From positions 1 through 32,301 of the forward strand of contig JACPCK010000052.1 in assembly GCA_016179845.1 (NCBI GenBank): a stretch of 32,301 bases of DNA, written 5' to 3'. This DNA comes from Chloroflexota bacterium (GTDB lineage: Bacteria > Chloroflexota > Dehalococcoidia > Lucifugimonadales > JACPCK01). Every line of letters begins with the position of its first letter. Position 1 is the first letter of the stretch. The translations under genes were made by a program, and so were the position numbers. Shown piece after piece: positions 1-8,623 of this stretch. Below the pieces are notes generated by a model that saw only the letters and a list, made by a program, of their open reading frames with translations, was not told the origin of the DNA and ran no database searches.

Positions 1-55
1 GGATAGCTGAAGTCAAGGGGTGCGGAAAGCTTTACTGGGAAGGTGCTACGGCGCC

Positions 56-745
56 TCATCTTCCTACGACAGGTGCGCAGAGTGATTCTCCCAAGGCAAG
101 CCAGCGAGCATCGTCAGCCTCGTGAAGCAGAGCATGGAAGTATGACTTTACCTGGGCCTGGGGCTTTACCTGGTCCACGAGGATGTCCGGGTCAAGGAGT
201 GGAATCACTTCGTGATGGGCCCCAAGGAACAGGGCTCCCACATGCCCCTCCCGCAGAGTATGGTTAATGGCACCAGCTATGAAGCGGTCCCTGGCCTCGA
301 GTAGGGAGATCTCGGGACCAGGACGGGAGGGCGTCTCCCGTGTGACTGAAACTGGACCTCCCTCCATCTGCAGCTTGATGTTCTGCTGCTCCTGCAACAA
401 AAGGCCAGGGTCCTCGGTCTTCTGAAGCACTGCGCCGTGCCGAAGCAGCTCCCTCAAGAGCTGGTAGTTGGGGCTTCCCCTTCGTGCCCCTTCCTCGACG
501 ACCCGCTGGCCCACTTCGCCGTCGACCGCCAGCCCGTCCTGGTAGATGCGAAGCCCTTTCAGGTCCAGGGCAAGGAAGTAATCCGAGACGGCTTGCCAGA
601 AACGGTATATGAACTCTCGATGACTTGCCCACCGCTTCTCGCCAACGAGTTGGGCAGCGCGTTGAGCGAGGGCATGGCCCAAGTGGCCCATGTCCGCCTC
701 AGCATGAAGGACCGGGACGTAAAGAAGGCTCCTCACATCAGGCAT
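56..745 (-). CDS. Unrecognised 229-aa protein coupled to CDC48
   Basis: I do not recognise a family. The protein is soluble, with no signal peptide or membrane segment. Its N-terminal half is helical and rich in His, Arg and Leu. The C-terminal part carries a hydrophobic strand followed by GAHHEV (near residue 175) and then [11 protein letters not shown]. The ATG overlaps the last 8 bases of the CDC48 gene, and only a weak ribosome site precedes it, so translation is probably coupled. It is the third gene of the Hsp20-CDC48 operon. From context I infer an adaptor, substrate-recognition factor or nuclease-like partner of the ATPase, but nothing in the sequence proves this. Codon use and the clean overlap support a real gene. 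Confidence 0.8.
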   Translation of the reverse strand: MPDVRSLLYVPVLHAEADMGHLGHALAQRAAQLVGEKRWASHREFIYRFWQAVSDYFLALDLKGLRIYQDGLAVDGEVGQRVVEEGARRGSPNYQLLRELLRHGAVLQKTEDPGLLLQEQQNIKLQMEGGPVSVTRETPSRPGPEISLLEARDRFIAGAINHTLREGHVGALFLGAHHEVIPLLDPDILVDQVKPQAQVKSYFHALLHEADDARWLALGESLCAPVVGR

Positions 746-2864
746 TGCTGGACTTCAGGGCCGCGTCAAACTGACAAGCCGAGATACGGAAGCTGTCCAT
801 TTCAGCGGCAGGAGACTCCTCGCCGTGCGTGTCCAGGAAATCTCTTATGGCCAGCAAGGCTGCCCGGCGACAGAGGGCCTCGATATCAGCGCCGGTGAAT
901 CCGCCCGTCCTCTGGGCCAGAGCTAGCAGGTCCACGTCCTCGTCGAGAGGCTTTCCCCCGGTGTGGATGCGGAGGATGTCAAGGCGGGCCTTTTCATCGG
1001 GCAGAGGAAGCTCAAGTCTCACCTCCAGCCGTCCAGCTCGAAGCAGCGCGGGGTCCAACATATCTGGTCGGTTAGTGGCAGCCAGAACGACAACACCCTT
1101 GAGCTCCTCGATGCCGTCCAGCTCGGTGAGGATCTGGCTCATGACCCGGTCGGCCACATCGGAAGACCCTCTGTGGCCCCGCCGGGAAGCAAGCGCGTCC
1201 ACCTCATCGAAAAAGATGACGCAGGGGCTGGCCGTCCTGGCCTTTCGGAAGACCTCTCTGACGGCTCGCTCCGACTCGCCCATCCACTTGGAGAGAAGCT
1301 CGGGTCCTTTGACAGAGATGAAGTTGGCCTGGCTCTGGGAGGCCACAGCCTTCGCCAGGAGAGTCTTCCCTGTACCTGGGGGCCCCACCAGCAAGACGCC
1401 CTTGGGGGGGCTCGTACCCGCCCTTGCATAGAGGAGTGGATACTTAAGAGGCCCCTCAACAGCCTCCTGCAAGCTCCGCTTCACCTCTTCCAGGCCTCCC
1501 ACCTGGTCCCAATGGACATCAGGTATCTCGGTGAAGACCTCCCGAATGGCCGACGGCTCTATCTCCTTGAGCGCGTCCCGGAAGTGCTCCATGCGTACCT
1601 CCAGGCGTGCCAGCAGCTCGTAGGGTATGTACTCGGCCTCCAGACTGAATTGGGGCGTAAGGGCCCTCAGGCTGGCCATTGCCGCCTCTCGGCAGAGGGC
1701 CGCCAGGTCAGCGCCCACGAAGCCATGAGTCACCTCTGCGAGCCTATCCAGGGCCACGTCGGAGGCGAGAGGCATACCCCTGGTGTGGATCTGGAGGATA
1801 TCCAGGCGGCCCCGGCGGTCGGGCACATCGATGACGATCTCCCTGTCGAAGCGCCCTGGCCGGCGCAAGGCCGGGTCGAGGGTATTGGGGACGTTGGTGG
1901 CGCCGATGACTATTACTTGACCGCGGGACTCCAGGCCGTCCATGAGGGCCAGGAGCTGGGCGACGACACGCCTCTCCACCTGCTGGTCACCCCGCATCTC
2001 CTCTCTCTTGGGGGCGATGGAGTCGATTTCATCGATGAAAAGGATAGAGGGCGCATGGGAACGGGCCTCCTCAAAGAAGCCCCTGAGGCGTCCTTCAGAC
2101 TCGCCGTAGAACTTCCCCATTATCTCCGGACCGCTGATGGCGATGAAGTGGGCTGAGGTCTCATTGGCCACCGCCTTGGCAATGAGGGTTTTGCCGCAAC
2201 CCGGCGGCCCGTGAAGAAGGACTCCCTTGGGCGGCTCTATGCCCAGTCGCTCGAAAAGCTCAGGGTGCCGCAGGGGCAGCTCTATCATCTCTCTGATGCG
2301 CTGGGTCTCCTTGCGTAGCCCGCCTATGTCCTCGTAGGTGACTCCGGTTTTCTGATGCCCAACGGGGGTGCTGCCCCTGGTCTTGATGATGGTCAGGGGC
2401 CCTGGAACCACGGGCCCGGGCGGGTCGGCCTCCACCACCGTGAACTCCTGGTACCGGCCCCCCAGAAAGGTAACCCTAACCTTATCGCCCGGTGTAACAG
2501 GCAGCCCCTCGAGAGCCCTGGCGATGTACTTGGGGTCAGGTTGCCTGGGCAGGTTGCCGGATGTTACAGGTGCAAGGACGAGGGCGTGGGCAGGGGCGCA
2601 GGAGACCTTCTGGAGGATGACAGGCTCGCCCAGGGGCGTCTGGGCGTTTTCCCGGGTGATGCCGTCCATCTGGACCTGGTCTTTTCCGCGCTCCTCTGGA
2701 TAGGCGGGCATACACCTGGCCATGGTGGTCCTCTTGCCGCTGACCTGAACCGTATCGCCAACCTGGAGCTCCAGCCTAGCCATGTCCCGCGGGTCCAGGC
2801 GCACTATACCCCGGCCGACGTCTTTGGTCAGGGCTTCTGCGGCTCGCAGAGTCAAGGTCTTCAC
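738..2864 (-). CDS. CDC48/VAT-type AAA+ ATPase
   Basis: This is a two-ring AAA+ unfoldase of the CDC48/p97/VAT family, which extracts and unfolds proteins in the cytoplasm using ATP. The N-terminal ~180 residues match the VAT N-domain ([16 protein letters not shown] near the start). The first AAA module has Walker A GPPGCGKT, Walker B ILFIDEID and an arginine-finger stretch [10 protein letters not shown]. The second has [16 protein letters not shown] and [11 protein letters not shown]. The length (~710 aa) is normal for the family. The frame stays open to a TTG at 2894, but I prefer the GTG at 2864: AAGAAGG lies 9 bases upstream, and family members begin just before this point. It follows the Hsp20 gene closely and overlaps the downstream unknown gene. 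Confidence 0.96.
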   Translation of the reverse strand: MKTLTLRAAEALTKDVGRGIVRLDPRDMARLELQVGDTVQVSGKRTTMARCMPAYPEERGKDQVQMDGITRENAQTPLGEPVILQKVSCAPAHALVLAPVTSGNLPRQPDPKYIARALEGLPVTPGDKVRVTFLGGRYQEFTVVEADPPGPVVPGPLTIIKTRGSTPVGHQKTGVTYEDIGGLRKETQRIREMIELPLRHPELFERLGIEPPKGVLLHGPPGCGKTLIAKAVANETSAHFIAISGPEIMGKFYGESEGRLRGFFEEARSHAPSILFIDEIDSIAPKREEMRGDQQVERRVVAQLLALMDGLESRGQVIVIGATNVPNTLDPALRRPGRFDREIVIDVPDRRGRLDILQIHTRGMPLASDVALDRLAEVTHGFVGADLAALCREAAMASLRALTPQFSLEAEYIPYELLARLEVRMEHFRDALKEIEPSAIREVFTEIPDVHWDQVGGLEEVKRSLQEAVEGPLKYPLLYARAGTSPPKGVLLVGPPGTGKTLLAKAVASQSQANFISVKGPELLSKWMGESERAVREVFRKARTASPCVIFFDEVDALASRRGHRGSSDVADRVMSQILTELDGIEELKGVVVLAATNRPDMLDPALLRAGRLEVRLELPLPDEKARLDILRIHTGGKPLDEDVDLLALAQRTGGFTGADIEALCRRAALLAIRDFLDTHGEESPAAEMDSFRISACQFDAALKSSNA

Positions 2865-2904
2865 AGGAGTGGGCCTTCTTACTTGCTCTCGCAACAGAAA
2901 ACGG

Positions 2905-3621
2905 CTACTTGGTGCGCTTCTTCAGGGTCAGTTCCAGAATGCCGGAACGGTAGGACTGCTTCAGATCCTTCCCTTCCACCAGGGAAGGAAGGAGCACCTC
3001 CTTGTAGTACTTTCGGTCCCTGGCCTCCGCTGCCAGGGTCAGGATGTCGCCTCTCACGTCTGCTCGGATGTCCTTCTCTTCGACGCCGGGTATCTCGGCG
3101 ACCACACGCAATGTGTCTCCTTCGTCGAAGAGGTCCACCAGAGGCTCGCGGACCTCTTCCACTACAGAGCCCGCCTCAGTAGTGCGCACGTTCCCAAAGG
3201 ACTCGATGACGGGTCTGCCCCCCAGGCCAGCCCGGACGCTGAATCCGTAGACCGCCTTGCCCTTGCCCCCCAGCACATCCTTCACACCGGAGCGGGTCTC
3301 CTCCGCGGCACCCTCCTCTGCCACCCTGGAGACCAGGTCGAAAAGCCCTCCAAGACCCTTGAAAAGATCGCCCAGACCCAGCTCAATCTCTATGCCTGCA
3401 CCAGGTTTGCTCTGCCTCCCGGTCATGGTAGCCCCTCCTGTGCTTGTTTTTCCCACTTGCCGTGCCAGTTCCTCCAGTCTCAGCTCAATGATGGGCAGGG
3501 GCCGACTGATGCCCGCCTCCCACCGTCTCACGCTTTGCAGAGATACACCCAGAAGACGAGCGAAGCGCTCCTGGGAGAGGCCCAGCCGGAACCGCAGTTG
3601 CCTTATCTTCTCATGAGCCAT
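2905..3621 (-). CDS. HTH-Hsp20 fusion (small heat-shock protein)
   Basis: Residues ~1-60 form an XRE-like helix-turn-helix ([20 protein letters not shown]). Residues ~150-238 form an alpha-crystallin domain of the archaeal Hsp20 type ([21 protein letters not shown]). A Gly-rich linker joins them. The protein ends soon after the last beta strand, with no C-terminal I-x-I tail, which usually drives sHSP oligomer assembly. An sHSP would hold unfolding proteins for the CDC48 ATPase encoded next. The first ATG has no ribosome site and sits close to the predicted transcription start. A second in-frame ATG at 3426 (residue 66) has AGGAGG 7 bases upstream, so a separate Hsp20-only product is likely. 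The HTH may bind the palindrome over its own promoter. Confidence 0.9.
   Translation of the reverse strand: MAHEKIRQLRFRLGLSQERFARLLGVSLQSVRRWEAGISRPLPIIELRLEELARQVGKTSTGGATMTGRQSKPGAGIEIELGLGDLFKGLGGLFDLVSRVAEEGAAEETRSGVKDVLGGKGKAVYGFSVRAGLGGRPVIESFGNVRTTEAGSVVEEVREPLVDLFDEGDTLRVVAEIPGVEEKDIRADVRGDILTLAAEARDRKYYKEVLLPSLVEGKDLKQSYRSGILELTLKKRTK
3424..3439 (-). promoter_or_regulatory. Internal ribosome site and start in Hsp20 gene
   Basis: On the minus strand AGGAGGGG is followed by CTACC and then an in-frame ATG at 3426, which is strong Shine-Dalgarno spacing. The site lies exactly between the HTH and Hsp20 parts of the long frame. Translation from here would give a 173-aa Hsp20 without the HTH. 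Confidence 0.65.
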
Positions 3622-3630
3622 TTGTGCACT

Positions 3631-3659
3631 AAGTTATTTAAACATGTGTATTATAACTT
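3631..3659 (-). promoter_or_regulatory. Operator-like palindrome upstream of HTH-Hsp20
   Basis: Perfect 7-bp arms AAGTTAT (3631-3637) and ATAACTT (3653-3659) are separated by 15 bp, giving 22 bp centre to centre, or two helical turns. The palindrome covers the spacer between the predicted -35 and -10. It differs from the known HspR (HAIR) and CIRCE sequences. The HTH encoded by the first gene of the operon is the obvious candidate binder (inference). Confidence 0.55.
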
Positions 3660-3664
3660 GTCAA
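3636..3664 (-). promoter_or_regulatory. Promoter of Hsp20-CDC48 operon
   Basis: Minus strand: TTGACA (3659-3664), 17-bp spacer, TTAAAT (3636-3641). Transcription would begin about 8 bases before the ATG at 3621, so the long form would be almost leaderless. A perfect TATAAT at 3650-3655 is an alternative -10, but it has no good -35. Confidence 0.55.
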
Positions 3665-4012
3665 TACTCCTGTCCTCCTTTTGAGGGCTCATCTTCCATC
3701 GACACCAGCAATAACAGCCGGGTCTTCTGGAGCTTTCGGGGCGGCTCCTGCCTGATAAGGGACATCCAGGAGTGTGATACTAAGGTATAAGAGGGAGTAC
3801 CCCAAAGGCTCTCCCCAGACCTGCTACGTCGGGTTAGAGTTGATCTGAGAGGACTCGTCGATCAAGAAAGACAGCAGAAGTGTCCTCTTGAAAGGGTTCA
3901 TCCCTTGTAGCTTGTCCGGCAGCGGTGTATTTCCCTTCGCCATGAAGGCCGCCTCAGACGATCCAGTCCAGACTAAATCAGCTGGCTATCTCCAACCCAA
4001 GGGGCTCTGTAA
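3665..4012. other. Intergenic region, no gene seen
   Basis: There is no credible ORF, tRNA or riboswitch here. The only structure I see is a dyad, TTGATC (3840-3845) and GATCAA (3860-3865), with 20 bp between centres, about 180 bp upstream of the response regulator. It could be an operator but is unsupported. Confidence 0.5.
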
Positions 4013-4027
4013 AGGAGGTGAGCCACG
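4013..4027 (+). promoter_or_regulatory. Ribosome site deciding an ACG start
   Basis: AGGAGG (4013-4018) is followed by TGAGCC and ACG (4025-4027). The frame is closed by TGA at 4019-4021, so the start must lie after it. No ATG, GTG or TTG occurs in frame before 4091, which is already inside the receiver domain. Confidence 0.6.
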
Positions 4028-4690
4028 GGTAGCAAGGTCAGGGTCTTAATAGTAGACGACCACCCGGTTGTCAGGGCGGGGGTAAAGGCCATGCTCTCTA
4101 TGAAAGGAGAGATAGAGGTAGTGGGAGAAGCGGCCACCGGGGGAGAGGCCCTGGAAAAAGTGGCTCAGCTAAGGCCCCATGTGGTCCTCATGGATGTGCG
4201 CCTATCGGACGCCAACGGCATCGATTGTACTCGGCAGATCAAAGAGAGCATGCCAGAGGTTGCAGTGATCCTGCTCACCGCGTATGAAAACCGAGCCTAC
4301 ATTGCTCAGGCCGTGAGGGCAGGGGTATCAGGCTACCTGTTGAAGGACGTTTCTCTGGAGCTGCTGCTGGAGACAGTGAAGGCGGCCCGAAGCGGAGGTG
4401 CCTTGTTTAAGGGTTCTCTGCTGCGGACCGCGCTTGGCAGTCTTTCAGAGGCCCGTAGCCGCCGAGGCTACGAGTCTTCCACACTAGTGGGAATTCCTAC
4501 CAAGAGAGAACAGGAGGTGCTAGAGCTCCTGGTGCGAGGCTTCACCAACAAAGAGATAGGAACTCAACTCCACATCACCGAACTCACAGTGAAGAAGCAC
4601 ATGGCCAGCATTGCCGGAAAGCTGGGTGCCCGCAACCGGAGCGAAGCGGCTGTACGAGCAATACAGGAGGGCCTCGTCCCTCTGAACTGA
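4025..4690 (+). CDS. LuxR/NarL-type response regulator, probable ACG start
   Basis: Receiver domain plus LuxR HTH, the DNA-binding half of a two-component system. Reading from ACG at 4025 gives VRVLIVDDHPVV with the acidic pair D11-D12, the phospho-acceptor D57 (VVLMDVRL), the Thr of LLTAYE and the Lys of YLLKD. The C-terminal ~65 residues are a standard LuxR motif (TKREQEVLELLVRGFTNKEI). The first ATG (4091) would remove beta strand 1 and the acidic pocket and leave only 199 aa. The 221-aa ACG form has the normal family length and an ideal ribosome site. No histidine kinase is nearby, so it is an orphan regulator. Alternatives are a point mutation of ATG or a sequencing error. Confidence 0.88.
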   Translation, partial: TGSKVRVLIVDDHPVVRAGVKAMLSMKGEIEVVGEAATGGEALEKVAQLRPHVVLMDVRLSDANGIDCTRQIKESMPEVAVILLTAYENRAYIAQAVRAGVSGYLLKDVSLELLLETVKAARSGGALFKGSLLRTALGSLSEARSRRGYESSTLVGIPTKREQEVLELLVRGFTNKEIGTQLHITELTVKKHMASIAGKLGARNRSEAAVRAIQEGLVPLN

Positions 4691-4701
4691 GAGGAGGCCC
4701 T

Positions 4702-4732
4702 CCCGCCTAACTTGAGCGGGGCACTTTTCTCT
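4702..4732 (+). terminator. Terminator after response regulator
   Basis: CCCGC (4702-4706) pairs with GCGGG (4716-4720) around a 9-base loop, and GCAC then TTTTCTCT follow. A longer hairpin, GGAGGGCC (4666-4673) with GGCCCTCC (4696-4703), spans the stop codon just before it. The stem is short, so confidence is moderate. Confidence 0.4.
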
Positions 4733-4747
4733 GTTCTATTACCTATC

Positions 4748-5929
4748 TTAGTCCAAGGTCTGCAGAACCATGCAGGCGCACTGGACGCCGGCCCCGTTAG
4801 CCACCACGGCACGCTTGGCATTGGGCACCTGCCGCGGCCCGCAGCGGCCCATCAACTGGTCCGCCGCCTCGGCGATGAATCCCATGCCGTGGACCCGCCC
4901 CTCGGAACACATACCACCATGAGGGTTCAGAGTGGGCCCTGTTCCACCCAATTGCATCCGGTCGCCCTTCAGGAAGTCCTTGGCCTCACCGAGCTTGCAG
5001 AACCCCAGGTTCTCGATCCAGTTCACCGTGAGGATCGTGAAGCCATCATACAGGCAGGCCAGGTCCATGTCTTTAACGGTCAAGCCACCCGCCAGGGACC
5101 ACATCTTCTGGGAACAGAACTTGGCCCCGTCGTAGGCCATATCATCCCACTGGAGGGTATCCGTCCTGGGCCCTGTGTTCTGGGAGCCACAAATAATCTG
5201 CACAGGCTTGTTTGGCAGATGCCTGGCCCGCTCCGGAGTAGTGATGACCACCGCGGCGTACCCATCCACCGGGTAGTCGCAGTCATAGAGGCACATGGGA
5301 GAGGCGATCATCCGGGCGCTCATGTAGTCCTCCATGGTCAGGGGCGTGCGGGCTATGGCCCTGGGGTTCATGACAGCGTGCTTGCGCTGGGTGACGGCGA
5401 TGTGGCCAAAGGTCTCTCTTGGGGTGCCGAACTGCCACATATGGCGGGCCATCCAGAAGACAAAGATGAACCCCCCTGCGCCAAATGGGGTCATAAACTG
5501 CTGGTTTCCCGAGATCCTGGGTGCCCCGACGACCCCGGCAAAAGGGTCTCGCCGGGAACCCTTGGACCCCGTCCCCTTGGGCTTCATAAGCCCCATAACC
5601 GCTACAGCGTACTTGCAGGCCCCATACTCCACCGCCATGGCCGCCTCCAAGACGCCCCACATCGCGGTGACCTGAGGCAGCTCCATCTGCCCGTACCAGT
5701 TTATCTCTGGGAACCGCAGGTGCTCGTTGAGATCGTAGCCATTGGCCCCTGCCATGCCATGGGTGGCAAGGCCGTCGATATCCTTCTTGGTGAGGCCGGC
5801 GTCCTTGACGGCGGCGACGATGGCATCACTCATCAAGTTTGCAGCCGTCTTCCCCGAGTCCCTGGAGATGATGCTGCGGCCTACACCAACGATACAGGCG
5901 TTCTTCTTTGTTCCCTGATCGAGTTTCAT
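4748..5929 (-). CDS. Thiolase-fold acyl-CoA acetyltransferase (SCP-x type)
   Basis: 393-aa thiolase-superfamily protein of the non-decarboxylating, lipid-transfer (SCP2/SCP-x-like) type, which usually pairs with a DUF35 protein. The start KKNACIVGVGRS is the typical first strand. The C-terminal domain holds the NPHGG His motif and ends GVQCACMVLQTLD. Such enzymes cleave or form beta-ketoacyl-CoA; the substrate cannot be told from sequence. AGGAGGAGAGG precedes the ATG. The DUF35 gene lies 24 bp upstream on the same strand, which fits a two-subunit complex. Nearby enoyl-CoA hydratase and SDR genes suggest an acyl-CoA catabolism background. Confidence 0.93.
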   Translation of the reverse strand: MKLDQGTKKNACIVGVGRSIISRDSGKTAANLMSDAIVAAVKDAGLTKKDIDGLATHGMAGANGYDLNEHLRFPEINWYGQMELPQVTAMWGVLEAAMAVEYGACKYAVAVMGLMKPKGTGSKGSRRDPFAGVVGAPRISGNQQFMTPFGAGGFIFVFWMARHMWQFGTPRETFGHIAVTQRKHAVMNPRAIARTPLTMEDYMSARMIASPMCLYDCDYPVDGYAAVVITTPERARHLPNKPVQIICGSQNTGPRTDTLQWDDMAYDGAKFCSQKMWSLAGGLTVKDMDLACLYDGFTILTVNWIENLGFCKLGEAKDFLKGDRMQLGGTGPTLNPHGGMCSEGRVHGMGFIAEAADQLMGRCGPRQVPNAKRAVVANGAGVQCACMVLQTLD

Positions 5930-5953
5930 CTTTCCTCTCCTCCTAAGATAGAC

Positions 5954-6382
5954 CTACTTGGTGCCCTTGCGAGGCCTGAACAGGGGGATGCTGACATCCT
6001 CCTCGGGAACGTCCCGGAAGAACACCTCCACCGGCATCCCTATCTTTATCTGATCGAGGGGGCAGTCCTCGAGGTTGCTGCAGATGCGCACGTCCTCCTG
6101 CTCTTCCAGAGACACGAGGACAACAGAGTAGGGAGGCTTGAAGCCTGGAGGCCCCTCGACTTGATAAATAGTGTAAGAATAGACGGTGCCGCGCCCGCTT
6201 ACCTTAGCGGGCGCCACATTAGTGGACCAGCACTGGGGGCAGCGCTGCTTTGGCCAATGTATGTAGTAGCCGCAGTCGCTACATCGTATGATGAGCAACT
6301 CATGTTTCTTACAACCCTCCCAGAAGGGCGTGCTTACCTCATCGGGAACGGGAACAGGCCGCTTGTACTGCTCTGTGGTCAA
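5954..6382 (-). CDS. DUF35 zinc-ribbon/OB-fold thiolase partner
   Basis: 142-aa protein with a rubredoxin-like zinc ribbon (C34, C37, C48, C51) followed by an OB-fold starting at SGRGTVYSYTIYQV. This is the standard DUF35 (ACAC) architecture. Known members bind acyl-CoA and form complexes with thiolase-like enzymes, sometimes channelling CoA intermediates. It sits directly before the thiolase gene and is probably cotranscribed with it. AGGGAGGAG lies upstream of its ATG. Confidence 0.95.
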   Translation of the reverse strand: MTTEQYKRPVPVPDEVSTPFWEGCKKHELLIIRCSDCGYYIHWPKQRCPQCWSTNVAPAKVSGRGTVYSYTIYQVEGPPGFKPPYSVVLVSLEEQEDVRICSNLEDCPLDQIKIGMPVEVFFRDVPEEDVSIPLFRPRKGTK

Positions 6383-6641
6383 AGCTCTCCTCCCTCTTTA
6401 CTGAACTATTCCAGCGTGTACCTTAATCCTTCGCCATTGCCTCGTCAACCCTTGTTGGGCCCCATCATAGGCTGGGCTACAGACGCCTCAGCCAAGGCTC
6501 GAACCACGCCCCTTCTGCCGGGAAGGTGGCGCCCGGTTTGCTCCTGGCGATGACCCTGCCTTCCCTGCGTGAGACACCGGGTGTGGGCTTGCCTCCACTT
6601 TTGCCTTCCTTCCTCCTGGTTCGGCCCCGACGGAGCGCCTT

Positions 6642-7739
6642 CTATGGGAATACTATGACGGCTCGGCCGAAGATCTGCCGCCGCTCCAGGAGAGCATGCA
6701 TCCTCGGGGTATCCTCCAGCTTGAAGGTCTCGTAGACAACAGCCTTGATGCGTTTCTTTTTCAAGAGCTCGAAAGAGCGCAGGGTATCCTCGTACTGTCC
6801 GCCTGTGGCACCAGTGATAACAGCCTCTCTCCAGAACAACCAGGGGACAGGGAACCGGGCATACTCAGCGTTGATCTGGCCCACGAAAATGTAGCGACCG
6901 TAGTAGGCCAGGGCGCGGAAGCCCCCGTTGTTGAAGGTAGTACCCCCGACGGTGTCAACAACAAAGTCAGCCCCATCGCCGTCAGTCAGCTCCATCACCT
7001 GCTCGTGGAACTTTCCTGTGGGGGTAAAGATAACTTCAGATGCCCCGTACTGCTTCAGCAGGGGCACCTTGTGCTCCGAAGTTGTGGCCGCCATCACGAA
7101 GCCACCGCTGAGAGCCACGATCTGAAGGGCATGGATCCCGAGACCCCCTCCAGCACCACATACCAGGATGTTGTCGTGGAACTTTGGTTCCTGCCCCGCC
7201 AGCATAATACCCCTTAGCGGGGTGCCGATAGCGCACCGCACAAAGGAGGCTTCCACGGGGCTTATACCTTCGGGGATCTTCATCATGGCCTGGGCGGGGA
7301 CCAGGGCCAGCTCGGCATAGCCACCAATTAGTCCTCTCCTGAGCCTGTTCTTGCACTTGACCTTAAGGCCCGTACGGCAGTAATCGCAGACGCCGCAGTT
7401 GGTCCCACCACTGGGGGCTACTCTATCCCCCACCTGAAAACCGGTGACCCCTGGGCCAACGGCGATAACCTTGCCGGCTATCTCGTGGCCCAGGATGTGG
7501 CCCCGCTTCTTCACCCAGACCCCGTTCTCTTTGATATCCAGCTCTTCAGCGGCAGTCAGGGCTACCGGCTGACCGCCCCGCGTCAGTACCCCCTGCCGCT
7601 CTACGAGATCGTGCCCGTCTATGGCCGAGGCCTCCACCTGCAGCAGCAACTCCCCCTCTTGAGGAGGGCCAGGGTCTCTCACCTCCACCATTTTCAGGTT
7701 CTCAGCCGGCCCAGGCTCGAAGAGCACACACGCCTTCAT
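6642..7739 (-). CDS. Zinc-type medium-chain dehydrogenase
   Basis: 365-aa MDR-family NAD(P)-dependent alcohol dehydrogenase. The structural zinc lobe is intact (C115, C118, C121, C129). The catalytic zinc site keeps H85-E86 (GHEIAG) and C169, but the first Cys ligand is replaced by Asp41 (SAIDGHDL). The Rossmann motif is CGAGGGLG. A ~20-residue insertion around residues 58-78 precedes the GHE motif. It reads toward the DUF35-thiolase pair but lies 259 bp upstream of it, so it may be a separate transcript. GGGGAGGGG precedes the ATG. Substrate unknown; Asp could still bind zinc, so activity is not excluded. Confidence 0.93.
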   Translation of the reverse strand: MKACVLFEPGPAENLKMVEVRDPGPPQEGELLLQVEASAIDGHDLVERQGVLTRGGQPVALTAAEELDIKENGVWVKKRGHILGHEIAGKVIAVGPGVTGFQVGDRVAPSGGTNCGVCDYCRTGLKVKCKNRLRRGLIGGYAELALVPAQAMMKIPEGISPVEASFVRCAIGTPLRGIMLAGQEPKFHDNILVCGAGGGLGIHALQIVALSGGFVMAATTSEHKVPLLKQYGASEVIFTPTGKFHEQVMELTDGDGADFVVDTVGGTTFNNGGFRALAYYGRYIFVGQINAEYARFPVPWLFWREAVITGATGGQYEDTLRSFELLKKKRIKAVVYETFKLEDTPRMHALLERRQIFGRAVIVFP

Positions 7740-8053
7740 TTTCCCCTCCCCAGACTACGTATGTTACCGCAACACGCCCTTGAATCCATGACTGCGGCGT
7801 TCCCCCTTGACTTGGTGCTGTTTTCCGCCACGCGGCTGAACATCCTGTACGTTACCAAATATTTCTTGCCCTGACAAGCTGCCCGCATACACTCCGCAGG
7901 GCTCGCACTGAGGGCAAAGCAGCACGCAAAACTGTACCACAGCCCATGTACTAAGAGAATCCCCCAGAGTTTGATGCATAGGGCATAATATTCAGCCAAA
8001 TGGAAGGCCGAAAATGTCCCAATACGACCCAAGCCCTGCTGACAGCGGAGTGA
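7740..8053. other. Intergenic region, no gene seen
   Basis: Spacer between the exosortase locus and the dehydrogenase, both on the minus strand. It should hold the dehydrogenase promoter. A 98-codon frame here lacks a plausible start and has an unnatural, Cys-rich composition. I see no convincing hairpin terminator. Confidence 0.5.
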
Positions 8054-8623
8054 TTACTTCACTTTCTTCCGAGGGTTGGCGCCAAGGGGAACAGCGGGCT
8101 GCGCCTCTGCGGAGGACAGGGCTTCGGCGAACCAGTAGCGGAGACACCAGGCCGCGGCCACCAAGGCAGGCAGACCAGCGAAGATAAGAGGGATGACCAG
8201 GGTAAAGAGCGTCGAAGGAAAGGGCGTACCCTCCGCCGTCCATGCGACGGCCCAACTCCACAGGGCCACTGCTGCCGAATGTAGAACAGCGAAGACTATC
8301 CAGGACAACAGTACGTAGACTAATCTACGGCGCCAAGGGAAAGCCCCGGTGGCCAGCAGCAGGGATGTCACCAGCAAGGGGCCCGACTGCATCATGAGGC
8401 CCTGCACTCCCATCCCTAGGCCCGGGGTCCCGCTGGCTCCCCGATACTTCAGCCAAAGGTCGACGCCCTCAGGGGTCAGTGCGACGTTGGGGGAGGAGAC
8501 AGGCCTGGCGACCCAGGCGATGATCTTGGTATAGAAGGGCCCTATAGAGGTCCACAGGAGAGCTAGCGCCACCAGAAGGGCTACAGCAGCCGCGGCCGGC
8601 AATATCAACTTACGAGGCCGCAC
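8054..8623 (-). CDS. Exosortase-associated membrane protein
   Basis: 189-aa integral membrane protein with about four hydrophobic segments (residues ~8-30, 80-98, 103-127 and 138-163) and a basic C-terminus (RKKVK). A ~40-residue extracytoplasmic loop follows the first segment. It starts inside the exosortase-like gene (14-bp overlap), so it is translated with it. It resembles in layout the accessory membrane protein found beside short (XrtH-type) exosortases; this comparison is by architecture and context, not by a motif. Confidence 0.8.
   Translation of the reverse strand: MRPRKLILPAAAAVALLVALALLWTSIGPFYTKIIAWVARPVSSPNVALTPEGVDLWLKYRGASGTPGLGMGVQGLMMQSGPLLVTSLLLATGAFPWRRRLVYVLLSWIVFAVLHSAAVALWSWAVAWTAEGTPFPSTLFTLVIPLIFAGLPALVAAAWCLRYWFAEALSSAEAQPAVPLGANPRKKVK

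Noticed and set aside
1-55. Terminator after the first operon
   Set aside because: No stable stem with a T tract is visible in the short end segment.
963-2156. 397-codon plus-strand frame
   Set aside because: Antisense of the CDC48 AAA modules, an effect of high GC.
2905-3621. Gas-vesicle GvpH
   Set aside because: The Hsp20 domain is of that broad type, but no gvp genes are nearby and CDC48 context explains it better.
4712-6553. 613-codon plus-strand frame
   Set aside because: It is the antisense shadow of the thiolase and DUF35 genes, whose motifs are clear; its product is Pro/Gly/His-rich with no domains.
7736-8032. 98-codon minus-strand frame in the spacer
   Set aside because: Cys-rich random-looking product, no ribosome site, overlaps the dehydrogenase start.
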